This document shows positions 52,042 to 60,337 of a DNA stretch of 64,000 bases, piece by piece. Origin of the DNA: Paenibacillus sp. HGH0039. Lineage in GTDB: Bacteria; Bacillota; Bacilli; Paenibacillales; NBRC-103111. The stretch spans positions 962,645-1,026,644 of the forward strand of contig NZ_KE150412.1 of assembly GCF_000411255.1 (NCBI RefSeq), read 5' to 3'. Within the stretch, counting starts at the first letter, position 1. Each line of letters starts with the position of its first letter. Made by a program: the position numbers and the translations under genes. Below the pieces are notes generated by a model, which did not search any database, had not been told where the DNA came from, and worked only from the letters and a program-made list of their open reading frames with translations.

Positions 52042-53541
52042 TTATTTCGGCACTCGCGCACGGAACCATCGGCGCATAAACAGGCCGTTCCCCCGCGTGC
52101 GCGGTTCCGGGAGCCCCAACCACCCGTCGAGCAGCTCGGCCGTCACCTGCTGATGGCAGAACGGGTCCGTATGCGCCGGCAGGCCGAGCAGCCGCACGTC
52201 CGGCAGCATACGGCGGATATCCCTCAGCGTTTGTGCGGACGCAAGCGGCACGAACAAGCTGCACTTGGCGGGCTCCGGTACGGGATAGCTGCGGAAGAAC
52301 TTTGCGATGTCCCGGCGCTTCCATTCACAGCCCGTACCAACGACGACCTGGACGGCGGCGCGCATAAACTCCCCGAACCACTCCGTTTCGTCGTAGCTTC
52401 CGAGATCCAGAACGACAAAATCGTACGATCCGGACAAAGTCCCGATCATGTCCAGCCCATCGCCCGCTTTGGCATACCGCACCCCCCGTAAGTCGAATGC
52501 CGCGCTGCCGCAAAGGGGCTCGTCTGAGCCTTCGTACACGGCCTCGATGCGGCTGAAATGCGCCGATGCATTAGCCTCGGCCAACACCACGGTGCGGCGT
52601 TTACGCGCTAGAAAATGGGCCAGTAAAACGGCCGTATGCGTGCAGCCCACACCGCGCCCCGTCCCGCAGACCGCGATCACAACCGGGCCGAGAAAGCCGC
52701 CGGAACGGGCGGGCGGCCCCTCTCCGCCGCACAAAGCCGCGTAAACTCCGCTCAGCGCTTCCCGAAGCTCTCTTGCGTTCGGATAACGGTGGTCCGGATC
52801 GTGCTCCAGCAGCTTCTCGATGATGACGGACAAGCTGTGCGGGACTTCTTCATTCAACCGCGCGAGCGGGAAGCCGGAGGAATACGGATACTTCCCTCCG
52901 CTCAGCAGGTAGTACAGCACCGCGCCCAGCGAATACAGATCGGTCCTGCGGTCGGTTTGAAGCTGCTGAAACTGCTCCGGGGCGGCAAAACCGATCGTTC
53001 CTATTTGGACCGTATCCGCTTGTCTGCCGCTTTTGAAATGCCGGGCAATGCCGAAATCGATCAGCCTGACTTGTTCCTGGCCGTCGATCATAATGTTGGA
53101 AGGCTTCAGATCGCGATAGATCATCGGAACCGGCAGCTCGTCATGAAGATAGTGGAACAGATCGCAAAGCTGCAGCGCGTAATTCACCGCAGCCGCAACC
53201 CCCACTTGTCCGTCCGTGCGGCTAAATCGCTCGGCCAGAGTCTCCCCTGCGATATAATCCATTACCAGGTAGCTGTAGCCTTCATCGTCCGGGGGGAAAT
53301 AATCTACAATACCCGGCAAATGAGCGTGATGAAGGCGGATTAGCATCTCCGCTTCGTCTACGAACCGCTGATAATCCTGCACCTGCTGAAGAGTCTCTTT
53401 GACCGCCCAGCGCTTTCCTTTCAGTTTCAAATCTTCGGCCAGATACACGGTTCCCATGCCGCCTCTGCCGACGGTTGAAACGATTCTGTAGCGGCTGCCG
53501 AGAATATCTCCCGCATACAGCCGGCCTCGATCGGGTTTCAC
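52042..53541 (-). CDS. Ser/Thr protein kinase fused to a MinD-like domain
   Basis: A 499-residue fusion. The Hanks-type kinase domain (about 10-265) is complete: Gly loop GRGGMGTVY (25-33), AVK Lys48, YRDLKPSN (Arg143-Asp144), DFG (162-164) and APEQF. A C-terminal MinD/ParA-like domain (about 285-499) has a deviant P-loop GTGRGVGCTH (293-302), then YDFVVLDLGSYDETEWFGEF. There is no membrane segment or PASTA domain. The start is GTG with AAAGGAG about 10 bases upstream. As first gene it may control the secretion locus; partners are inferred. Confidence 0.85.
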   Translation of the reverse strand: MKPDRGRLYAGDILGSRYRIVSTVGRGGMGTVYLAEDLKLKGKRWAVKETLQQVQDYQRFVDEAEMLIRLHHAHLPGIVDYFPPDDEGYSYLVMDYIAGETLAERFSRTDGQVGVAAAVNYALQLCDLFHYLHDELPVPMIYRDLKPSNIMIDGQEQVRLIDFGIARHFKSGRQADTVQIGTIGFAAPEQFQQLQTDRRTDLYSLGAVLYYLLSGGKYPYSSGFPLARLNEEVPHSLSVIIEKLLEHDPDHRYPNARELREALSGVYAALCGGEGPPARSGGFLGPVVIAVCGTGRGVGCTHTAVLLAHFLARKRRTVVLAEANASAHFSRIEAVYEGSDEPLCGSAAFDLRGVRYAKAGDGLDMIGTLSGSYDFVVLDLGSYDETEWFGEFMRAAVQVVVGTGCEWKRRDIAKFFRSYPVPEPAKCSLFVPLASAQTLRDIRRMLPDVRLLGLPAHTDPFCHQQVTAELLDGWLGLPEPRTRGNGLFMRRWFRARVPK

Positions 53542-53581
53542 CGCTGCCGTCTCTCCTTTTGCTGTTTTTTCCCGGCGCAGC

Positions 53582-53635
53582 ACAAAAAACCGCCCACGGC
53601 ATGCACTTAAGCACACTCATGGGCGGTTCTTCCGC
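53582..53635 (-). terminator. Terminator or attenuator just before the kinase gene
   Basis: GAACCGCCCA pairs with TGGGCGGTT over an inner GTGTGC-TTAA-GTGCATGC stem and is followed by six T on the minus strand, 41 bases before the GTG start. It either ends transcription of the preceding gene or attenuates the Tad-like operon. Confidence 0.7.
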
Positions 53636-53737
53636 ACCGGTTCATTCTGTTCTTTTTTAAGATAGCATACCCGGCCCGTCCTGACAACAATATTTTCCAA
53701 AACCCCTATATTTCGGATAAACCTCCGTTCCGGACCG

Positions 53738-54334
53738 TTACAATTCAAGCAGAAGCATCTCTTGGCGCAGTTCGATCAGCTTCTCTTTGGAATCGACGAC
53801 AGCCTGGACATCGCCCTTCTGAATCGCTTCGTTCAACACGGCCAGCTCATAGTCAAGCTCAAGCCGCAGGACGGGGATCCGTTCCTCGATACGTCTGGAG
53901 CGGAAAGCTTGAAGCATTTCCTCGAATGTAATGACAGGTTCTTTCTGAAACAGCACTTTATGTTCGATGCCCGAAATTTCGACCATGCGGATAATTTCGC
54001 CGAACATGATGTTTTCGATCAGGATCTGACGGTCTTTGAAACGCTTGACGACTGCATGCCCGCGTGTGTCTCCAATCAGTTTTTCCATCATTTCGGCAAG
54101 CTTCTCATCTTTAAAAGAATAGTTCCCGACGATTTTATACCGTTCGCCTATGCGTTCGAATTTCAGCTTGACTAGTTTTCTTCCGGAGCGGATAGAAATG
54201 ACAAACTGGTGGTCGTTTTCGTTCCAATATAGAGAATATCCCTCTTGAATCAAGGCTTTAATAAACTGCCGGATGAGCCGGCGGTCGAATCTTAATTCCA
54301 GATTGCAGTATTCGACTTCGTGATTTTTGCTCAC
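53738..54334 (-). CDS. Conserved hypothetical protein, 198 aa
   Basis: A soluble, charged protein that I do not recognise. It begins VSKNHEVEYCNLELRFDRR. It includes beta-rich YSLYWNENDHQFVISIRSGR, LKFERIGERYKIVGNYSF and FGEIIRMVEISG, and a long C-terminal helix ending LIELRQEMLLLEL that may form a coiled coil. The start is GTG at 54334 with GGGAGGGG just upstream; the frame opens further up without support. It precedes the Tad-like locus on the same strand but is separated by a hairpin terminator. Confidence 0.7.
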   Translation of the reverse strand: MSKNHEVEYCNLELRFDRRLIRQFIKALIQEGYSLYWNENDHQFVISIRSGRKLVKLKFERIGERYKIVGNYSFKDEKLAEMMEKLIGDTRGHAVVKRFKDRQILIENIMFGEIIRMVEISGIEHKVLFQKEPVITFEEMLQAFRSRRIEERIPVLRLELDYELAVLNEAIQKGDVQAVVDSKEKLIELRQEMLLLEL

Positions 54335-54471
54335 GGCAATCCCCTCCCGAAGACTTCGATTAGCTTCTTTGACAGAAATTTCAGACAACTTCAGGTTTAC
54401 TTTATCTTATTATGATTCATATGTTTTCGCAACTTGGATATTGACAATTTTTTACCCGAATTCCCAACAAA

Positions 54472-54528
54472 AATAACGCTCTCTCCCCATCAATTTTTAT
54501 TGATGGGAAAAGAGCGTCTTTTTCGGGT
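54472..54528. terminator. Bidirectional terminator downstream of the ABC permease gene
   Basis: ACGCTCT and AGAGCGT enclose a second perfect stem CCCATCAA/TTGATGGG, with T runs after it on both strands. Confidence 0.8.
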
Positions 54529-54570
54529 ATGCCGCGTATCGCATTTAAACTTGATTGAACCGTTTGCCGC

Positions 54571-55725
54571 CTACATTCTCACCTTGTTCTCACTCGGCTG
54601 CAAGATGGCCGAACAGACGGCGAGCAGCACGACCGCCATAAGACCCAAAATCGCAAGGGGCAGACGCACATCGGCCAGGGACGCTCCGGCAGCCATTTTC
54701 TCGATGGCTTGAATGGTCCATGTCTGAGGCATGAAGTTGGACAGCTTCTGCAGGTAGTCCGGCATAATGGATATCGGCCAGAAGCACCCGCCCAGCATCG
54801 AGGTCGGCGTCACGACCATCGAGTTGATCATGCTCGCGTTGCCCGGATTTTTGATAAGGCCGGCCACCGTGCTGGCCAGTCCGAGGCTGACGAGCATAAA
54901 TGCGGCCAACACCGCGAACTGGGACAGGAACGGAACCCCGTAATCGTAGCCGATCACTACACGGGTGATCACGAGCACAAAAAAGATTTGAAGGCTTCCC
55001 ACGACGAAGCTGCCTAAAAAATTCCCGGCGGCGATTTCGGCAGCCTTGACCGGAGCCGTATACATGCGGGCCATCGTCATTTTCGTCCGGTCTTCTAGGA
55101 CAAGCGACACGGTGCTGAGCACGAGGCTCATCAGGAACATTAGCGTAAAGCCGGTAATGGTAGTAAGGCCCGGCTTGGAAGCCAGCTTCAGATCGCCGGT
55201 TTCTGCACCTACCGTATGCTTCCCGGCCTGCTCAAGGATGTTTGCGAGCGCAACGCTGCGGCTGTCCGCGCTGCCCGAAGAAGCTTTTGCCACCGCCGCT
55301 GCGGACACCATCCTTCCCGTAATCCCGTCCAGATGAACGTTCATAACCGCTGTCGCTTCGTTCACGTTAAGCTCATACGATTGAATGACAGGGCTGCCCC
55401 CGGCAAGCAATTCCCGGCTGAAATCGGCGGGCAGAACAAATCCGGCCTGCCCCCGTTTTTCGATAATCGCTTCCTTAAGCTCCCAGACATTGTCCAGCAG
55501 CTTGACCGTGTACTCCGGCCTGGCCGCCATTTCTTTTAACACATACCCGCCAAAACTCCCCTGATCTTCATTGACGACCAGAACGGTAACACGCCCTTCC
55601 TCTCTCCCGATAAAGCCGATCGCAGCGGAGACGACCAGAGAAGGTATAAGCAGAAAAGCCAACCATCCTTTTTTGCTGCCGAGCGTCCGCTTTACCATAT
55701 TCCAGGCGATATAAAAGCTATTCAC
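54571..55725 (-). CDS. ABC-2 type transporter permease (LnrN/YhfB-like), probably orphaned
   Basis: A 384-residue permease. It has one N-terminal helix (about 20-40), a large extracellular domain containing VLVVNEDQGSFGGYVLKEM, then five C-terminal helices, including GFTLMFLMSLVLSTVSLVLE and SLGLASTVAGLIKN. This is the layout of the second permease in linearmycin-resistance-type exporters. It overlaps by 8 bases with a truncated permease upstream. No ATPase gene is adjacent, so its function is doubtful unless an ATPase is supplied elsewhere. The gene itself looks intact. Confidence 0.85.
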   Translation of the reverse strand: MNSFYIAWNMVKRTLGSKKGWLAFLLIPSLVVSAAIGFIGREEGRVTVLVVNEDQGSFGGYVLKEMAARPEYTVKLLDNVWELKEAIIEKRGQAGFVLPADFSRELLAGGSPVIQSYELNVNEATAVMNVHLDGITGRMVSAAAVAKASSGSADSRSVALANILEQAGKHTVGAETGDLKLASKPGLTTITGFTLMFLMSLVLSTVSLVLEDRTKMTMARMYTAPVKAAEIAAGNFLGSFVVGSLQIFFVLVITRVVIGYDYGVPFLSQFAVLAAFMLVSLGLASTVAGLIKNPGNASMINSMVVTPTSMLGGCFWPISIMPDYLQKLSNFMPQTWTIQAIEKMAAGASLADVRLPLAILGLMAVVLLAVCSAILQPSENKVRM

Positions 55726-56119
55726 GGTATCCCACCTTCCGATAAACGACCACCATCAGCAGCAGACACGCCGCCGCAATCCAAAACAAAGGCACAATGC
55801 TGGAGATAACCCCGGGAAGTTCTCCGGCCAGCATATTCCGCAGGAGTCCTTGGAACGCCCAGTGATTAACGGTAAACAGACTCAACTGCCGCATAAACTC
55901 TCCCGGCACGGGCGAGAATCCGCCGCTCAAAAACGTCATCGTGATGATGAGCACCTGAAGCAGGGCTTTCGCGGTTGCCCCGTTCGGGAAGAGAAGAGAC
56001 AGCACGACGGACAGCGACATCGAGACCAGAATCACGAGGCCGGCAATCAGCAGAACGAGCGGGAGACGGTTTCCCCAGTACCGGCTCCCGCTTCCCCCGC
56101 TCCGGTGTTGTCTGCCCAC
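55718..56119 (-). pseudogene. C-terminal fragment of a paired ABC-2 permease
   Basis: About 115 recognisable residues from near 56065 to the stop: LPLVLLIAGLVILVSMSLSV, LFPNGATAKALLQVLIITMT and FLSGGFSPVPGEFMRQLS. These match the last third of an ABC-2 permease of the kind found before the intact permease. The N-terminal two-thirds and any ATPase gene are missing. Upstream of the recognisable part the frame is low-complexity, and the opposite strand carries a response regulator tail. I read this as the left edge of a deletion junction. Confidence 0.75.
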
Positions 56120-56308
56120 GGTCTGACTCAGACCGAGCAGACGATCGTGACCAAAATGGCGGACGGCCTTTCAAACAAAGAAATCGCCCAGGAATTATTC
56201 CTGAGCGAAGGGACGGTCAAAAACTACATTTCTGATATTTTAGGAAAGCTGGCGCTTAGAGACCGGACGCAAATCGCCATCTTCTACTGGAAGCAGGCGC
56301 GGCCTTAA
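56090..56308 (+). pseudogene. C-terminal fragment of a NarL/LuxR-type response regulator
   Basis: Plus-strand codons from about 56120 encode GLTQTEQTIVTKMADGLSNK, EIAQELFLSEGTVKNYISDI and LGKLALRDRTQIAIFYWKQ. This is a complete LuxR helix-turn-helix as in LnrK/YdfI-type regulators. The receiver domain is absent: the frame upstream is antisense to the permease fragment and has no family similarity. No Shine-Dalgarno or start is visible. It is the right edge of the same junction; the strand is opposite to the permease genes, so an inversion also occurred or the genes were divergent. Confidence 0.75.
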
Positions 56309-56349
56309 TCTTATGCTCCGGCCGGTTCCGGTGGGTGAATCCGTTCCCG

Positions 56350-57189
56350 TCAATACGGGTCTACGGCGGTTTTGCCCAGCAGTTGTTTGGAAGAGCTGCC
56401 TACGATATAAAGATCTTTCTGCATCTCGGTCAGTTTCAGGATCACCTGATAATACTGGCCGTTTTCTGTCAGCAGGTACCGGTACGTATTGGCCTCTTCA
56501 AGCTTCTCGATAAAAATCGGATTGTGGAAAAAATACGTATCGCCGATTTTGTAATTCGACATGTCTTTAACGTATCCCCGAATGGCGCGGATTTTAAAAT
56601 CATCCTTCTCCCCGGCAATAATCGGAGGCATTTCCTCCCCGTACGTGAGGATCGGGTTTTCTTTCCAAACCTTCCGGAGTTCCGTCTCGTTGATGTAGAT
56701 CTCTTCCGTGTACTTTTCTTTGGCTTTCCGGAGCCCCTTCGTATCCATGCCCATCTTCTGCACGTCGCTCTGCCGGTAGTACATCCCTTTGCTGAGCGTC
56801 ACGAGCACCGGATAATCCCCGCCCAAATACTTCATGATATAAGCGGTCGGATTTTCCAGTATGATCTCATCGTACACGACATCGCCCGTTTCAGGCTGCT
56901 GCGGGTACAACCGGGTATTCACGTAGATCGTCTGGTTGGAATCCTGCCAGTTTACGTTCGCGTTAAGGCGGGAAGCGATCTCCTTGAGCGGCAGATAGCT
57001 GTTGTTGTCGTAAATAAGAACCGGGCTGCTCAAATTGGCCGGTGTCCCGTTCACGACTACCTTAAAATCGCTGCGGACATAAGCCGTCACCTTCTGAATC
57101 CAGTCATCGGCGTAAACGCCTGCCGCGAACGAAACGCTCATCAGCACTCCGGCTGCCGCGGCTATCATTTTTTTGCTTGAAATGTTCAT
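56350..57189 (-). CDS. Secreted protein with copper-amine-oxidase N-terminal-like domain
   Basis: A 279-residue exported protein. A signal peptide (about 1-27, ending GVYADD) precedes a Cu_amine_oxidN1-like domain (about 40-95), recognised by VVNGTPANLSSPVLIYDNNS, YLPLKEIASRLNANVNW and NQTIYVNTR. These domains are structural and common in Paenibacillaceae; they are not amine oxidases. The C-terminal 180 residues have no match that I know. AAAAGGAGAG precedes the ATG. It is monocistronic. Likely surface-associated. Confidence 0.85.
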   Translation of the reverse strand: MNISSKKMIAAAAGVLMSVSFAAGVYADDWIQKVTAYVRSDFKVVVNGTPANLSSPVLIYDNNSYLPLKEIASRLNANVNWQDSNQTIYVNTRLYPQQPETGDVVYDEIILENPTAYIMKYLGGDYPVLVTLSKGMYYRQSDVQKMGMDTKGLRKAKEKYTEEIYINETELRKVWKENPILTYGEEMPPIIAGEKDDFKIRAIRGYVKDMSNYKIGDTYFFHNPIFIEKLEEANTYRYLLTENGQYYQVILKLTEMQKDLYIVGSSSKQLLGKTAVDPY

Positions 57190-57268
57190 GGTTCTCTCTC
57201 CTTTTCAATTGAATCCTGCAGCTGTGATCAGGCCGCACTTTCCCCGTTATGGCCATGTCAAGCGTTTA

Positions 57269-57277
57269 TGGTATAGT
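57269..57277 (+). promoter_or_regulatory. Extended -10 promoter of yktB
   Basis: TGGTATAGT (TGn plus TATAGT) about 67 bases before the yktB start; the -35 is weak. Confidence 0.45.
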
Positions 57278-57343
57278 AAATTACGTAAGCACGCTTCATT
57301 TGCCTTACTTAAATTCTACAAGCATCCATGCTAGGGAGGTCCC

Positions 57344-57994
57344 ATGTCCAACTCCACAACCATTCGCCCCGCTTTCCGGGGGTTTGATTCATCCGATTTC
57401 GAAACGTTTGCGATTGAAGGTCTGGACGAGCGCATGAAAGCGATCCAGGAACGGATTCAGCCGAAATTCAAAATGCTCGGCGAAACCCTGTGCGAAGATA
57501 TCGCCCTGCATGCCGGAACCGAAATGCACCTACATATCGCCAAACATGCCCGGCGTACCGTGAATCCGCCCAAAGACACCTGGCTGGCTATCGCCGCCAA
57601 TAAACGCGGATATAAGCAGCACCCTCACTTCCAGATCGGCTTGTTCGACGATCACGTTTTCCTCTGGTTCGCCCTGATCTACGAGGTGCCGGACAAGCAG
57701 GCGATCGCCGGACGTCTTCTCGCGAACCAAGACGAGCTGTACCGGAGCATCCCGGAGCATTATGTATTGTCGTTCGATCATATGCAAAAACGCAGCGTGC
57801 CCGCCGGCGACCTGACGGCCGAAACGTTCGGTGACGCTCTTGCCCGCTTTCGGGATGTGAAAAAAGCCGAGTTTCTCGTCGGAAGGCATTTTGACCGGCA
57901 GGACCCGATTTTGCAAAAGGGCGACGCATTCACCCGGATGGCGAAGGAAACGTTCGAGTCCCTGATGCCTTTCTACCGGACGGCCCGGGGATAA
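57344..57994 (+). CDS. yktB: YktB family protein (UPF0637, DUF1054)
   Basis: A 216-residue soluble protein. Family features: FDSSDFETFAIEGLDERM at the N-terminus, HIAKHARRTVNPPKDTWLAI (about 64-83), HPHFQIGLFDDHVFLWFALI and a terminal VGRHFDRQDPIL. Length matches (about 210). GGGAGG lies 4 bases before the ATG. In B. subtilis yktB is close to speA, and speA is 4 kb away here, so the neighbourhood is partly conserved. Function unknown. Confidence 0.92.
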   Translation: MSNSTTIRPAFRGFDSSDFETFAIEGLDERMKAIQERIQPKFKMLGETLCEDIALHAGTEMHLHIAKHARRTVNPPKDTWLAIAANKRGYKQHPHFQIGLFDDHVFLWFALIYEVPDKQAIAGRLLANQDELYRSIPEHYVLSFDHMQKRSVPAGDLTAETFGDALARFRDVKKAEFLVGRHFDRQDPILQKGDAFTRMAKETFESLMPFYRTARG

Positions 57995-58145
57995 GCCATC
58001 GGCTGCTCCTACCCCCTATATCGGCAATTCCGCACAAAGTGTGAACCCGCCGAACCGATTTTAAAAAGAAACGCCGCCCGCAAATAATCCGCTCCCGTTT
58101 GGGAAATACTAGGAAGGACATCCGATCTACAAGGAGGTTCTTCCT

Positions 58146-58871
58146 ATGTTTTTACAGCCATCCAAGAAAAAATGGGCCGGTACTCTGGCACTCGCTTTTC
58201 TGCTCGGTTCGGTATCCCTAGGCGCCAGACAGGCCGCCGCCTTCGGCTCTCCGGAGGAACTGCCCGACGAAGCCGTCCTCAGTCAGCCAACCCCATCCGC
58301 GGGCATGCCCGGACGCCAGGACTCACATAATCCGAAAGACAGCAGCGTCCCCGGTCTTCCGATTCTTGAGGAAGCCGCCTCTATTCTCGGCACCACCGTC
58401 CCTTCTTTGAAAGAATCGCTGAACAAAGGCAAAAGCCTTTCCGACGTGGCCAAAGAAAAAGGAATCAGCGAAAAGGATCTGACGGCTAAACTGCTTGCGA
58501 TCCGCGACTCAAAGATCGACCAGGCGGTCAAAGAAGGACGGCTCGACGCGGAACACGCAGCTGCCCTCAAACAGAAAATGGCGGAGCACCTGAAGCGGAT
58601 GCTGCAGGATAAGGCGCTGCTGAACCACCATAACCGTCACCAGCACGGGAAAATGCGTCACAGCCTCAAGCCGGATCAGGAAAAACTCGCCCAGGCCATC
58701 GGTATCAGCAAAGAAGAGCTCCACCGCGAGCTCCGGCAGGGCAAATCGCTGCAGCAGATCGCCGAAAGCAAGGGCATTACGAAAAGCCAGCTTATCAGCC
58801 GCATCCAGTCCCTGCTCGCTCCGGACCTTGAAAAATACGTCGAGCAGCGCGTTCCGGCGCGGGAATCCTGA
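58146..58871 (+). CDS. Secreted protein with two related helical modules
   Basis: A 241-residue exported protein. A signal peptide (about 1-32, ending AAAFGS) is followed by two related helix-turn-helix-like modules. The first is near residues 80-115 (LGTTVPSLKESLNKGKSLSD, VAKEKGISEKDLTAKL). The second is near 188-222 (IGISKEELHRELRQGKSLQQ, IAESKGITKSQLISRI). The joining region is His- and Lys-rich (LLNHHNRHQHGKMRH). AAGGAGG precedes the ATG. Similar GKSLxxIAxxKGI modules are common in Paenibacillus exported proteins; role unknown, possibly metal or wall binding. Confidence 0.8.
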   Translation: MFLQPSKKKWAGTLALAFLLGSVSLGARQAAAFGSPEELPDEAVLSQPTPSAGMPGRQDSHNPKDSSVPGLPILEEAASILGTTVPSLKESLNKGKSLSDVAKEKGISEKDLTAKLLAIRDSKIDQAVKEGRLDAEHAAALKQKMAEHLKRMLQDKALLNHHNRHQHGKMRHSLKPDQEKLAQAIGISKEELHRELRQGKSLQQIAESKGITKSQLISRIQSLLAPDLEKYVEQRVPARES

Positions 58872-58922
58872 CTTCTTGCCCGTCCGTATGCGGACTTCCC
58901 GACCGCTTCAGCCCCATACGAT

Positions 58923-58957
58923 AAAAGGGAGTGCCTGCAGGAGGCACTCCCTTTTGC
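58923..58957. terminator. Bidirectional terminator between convergent secreted-protein genes
   Basis: AAAAGGGAGTGCCT/AGGCACTCCCTTTT hairpin, almost perfect, with A and T flanks. Confidence 0.92.
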
Positions 58958-58970
58958 CGGTTCGGGATTC

Positions 58971-60023
58971 TTAATAGGTCGTCACATTGCCCTTGTACAG
59001 GTTCCCCGCAGGATACCTGACATTGTCGTGCGCCTTGGCCTCTGTCCCTTGAGAAGCGTTAATGACATAAGCCGAAGATTGATCCAGGTTGACGGTATTG
59101 CCCGAGAAATCATTGTTCACGCCCCAGCCCGCCACAATCTGGTGAAGCTGAAAAGCGTCGGTAATCACCGTGTTCCCGTTTCTCCATCCCGTGTTGTTGC
59201 GGATAACGGCATGGTTGCCTTTGACGTCGATAAAACTGTCCGCGTAGTTTTCGCCGCTGATGCCCGTGCCGTTGAATAGACAGTTCTCGACAAGCGTTCC
59301 GCTCGTTCTTTCCTTGATGTCGATATGCTCGGCAGTCACATTGGGCCCGATGCGCACGCCCCGGATAATCGTATCGTTTACGGTTTGGTTATAGCCGGCT
59401 CCTTCGGCGGACCCTACATATACGCCTTCTCCGAATCCTTTATTTACGGTACCCGTGTCGTGAATATACGAATTTTCGAGAATGCCCCGCGAGCTTCCGT
59501 CACGGAAGTGCACACCTTCATAGCCGATGCCGTACACTTCAACCCCGGAAATTAGCGTATCGTTCGAATTGTCCAGAATAATGCCTTTCTGGGCGTTCGT
59601 AAACTTGAGATTTTGGATCACCCAGTTGTCGCCCGTAATTTTCAGGCAGTATCCGCCTCCCGCTGAAGTGCCGGATATGAGGGCCTGATTGGCCGGGTCC
59701 CGGCTTTCAATCGTAATCGGATTCGATTGGGTGCCGTTGACAGCCGAGGAGAACGTCCCCTTGTACGTACCCGGCGCAAGCAGGATGCGGTCCCCGGGCA
59801 GCGCGTTTTTCAAGGCGTTCTGGAGGCACGATACGGACGAACACGATACGGTGCGAAGCGCGGCCGCGCCCTCTTCGTTGATGCGGGCGGCAGATTGATC
59901 CGCCGAGACCCCGGATTCATGGGGCACGGCGGCATACATGGCGGGCGCAAACGCGGCGCCGAGCAGGACGGCGGACAGCAGGCTCTTACGCAGCAGCCTT
60001 GTCGGGGTTAACCTGGTTTTCAT
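58971..60023 (-). CDS. Secreted right-handed beta-helix protein (polysaccharide-lyase-like)
   Basis: A 350-residue exported protein. The signal peptide (about 1-32, ending MYAAV) precedes a parallel beta-helix with repeated short coils: LKITGDNWVIQNLKFTNA, GIILDNSNDTLISGVEVYGI, YEGVHFRDGSSRGILENSY and IDIKERTSGTLVENCLFNG. The entry PGDRILLAPGTYKGTF is typical of PL6/PL9-like or DUF1565 proteins. It probably binds or cleaves pectic or other acidic polysaccharides. Catalytic residues cannot be fixed by eye. ATG at 60023 follows AAAGGAGG by 8 bases. A cre-like palindrome lies upstream. Confidence 0.85.
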   Translation of the reverse strand: MKTRLTPTRLLRKSLLSAVLLGAAFAPAMYAAVPHESGVSADQSAARINEEGAAALRTVSCSSVSCLQNALKNALPGDRILLAPGTYKGTFSSAVNGTQSNPITIESRDPANQALISGTSAGGGYCLKITGDNWVIQNLKFTNAQKGIILDNSNDTLISGVEVYGIGYEGVHFRDGSSRGILENSYIHDTGTVNKGFGEGVYVGSAEGAGYNQTVNDTIIRGVRIGPNVTAEHIDIKERTSGTLVENCLFNGTGISGENYADSFIDVKGNHAVIRNNTGWRNGNTVITDAFQLHQIVAGWGVNNDFSGNTVNLDQSSAYVINASQGTEAKAHDNVRYPAGNLYKGNVTTY

Positions 60024-60054
60024 CACAATAGCCTCCTTTTAATTGGGCGATTCA

Positions 60055-60074
60055 AAATTAAAACGCTTTAATTT
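60055..60074 (-). promoter_or_regulatory. cre-like palindrome before the beta-helix gene
   Basis: AAATTAAA-GCGT-TTTAATTT on the minus strand is a 20-base palindrome with one mismatched central pair, 32 bases before the start codon. Its core TTAAAGCGTTTTAA fits 12 of 14 cre positions. A LacI-family operator (CcpA or a dedicated regulator) is inferred. Confidence 0.5.
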
Positions 60075-60258
60075 TTGGCGTTTAATCCACTTCTTTTCCC
60101 CACCTCCCCTCTCCGATCTGCTTTCAGTATAGCACAGCGCCTCGCTGGTACTGGATGGGTTTTCTTACGATATTTACATGCATCTGCTCCGATTTATACA
60201 CCTCTTCCTGAGGCGGATCATCACGGGACTTGCCCTCGGGAATCCGCTTGCCTCAATA

Positions 60259-60290
60259 TAAAAAAGTCCCGCAGCATGTGCGGGACTTTC
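60259..60290 (-). terminator. Terminator of the MFS transporter gene
   Basis: AGTCCCGCA/TGCGGGACT hairpin followed by a T run on the minus strand. Confidence 0.88.
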
Positions 60291-60337
60291 GGGAAAGCGC
60301 TCCGGCAACAGAGCCTTAAGAAGCGACCCAGGTCGGT

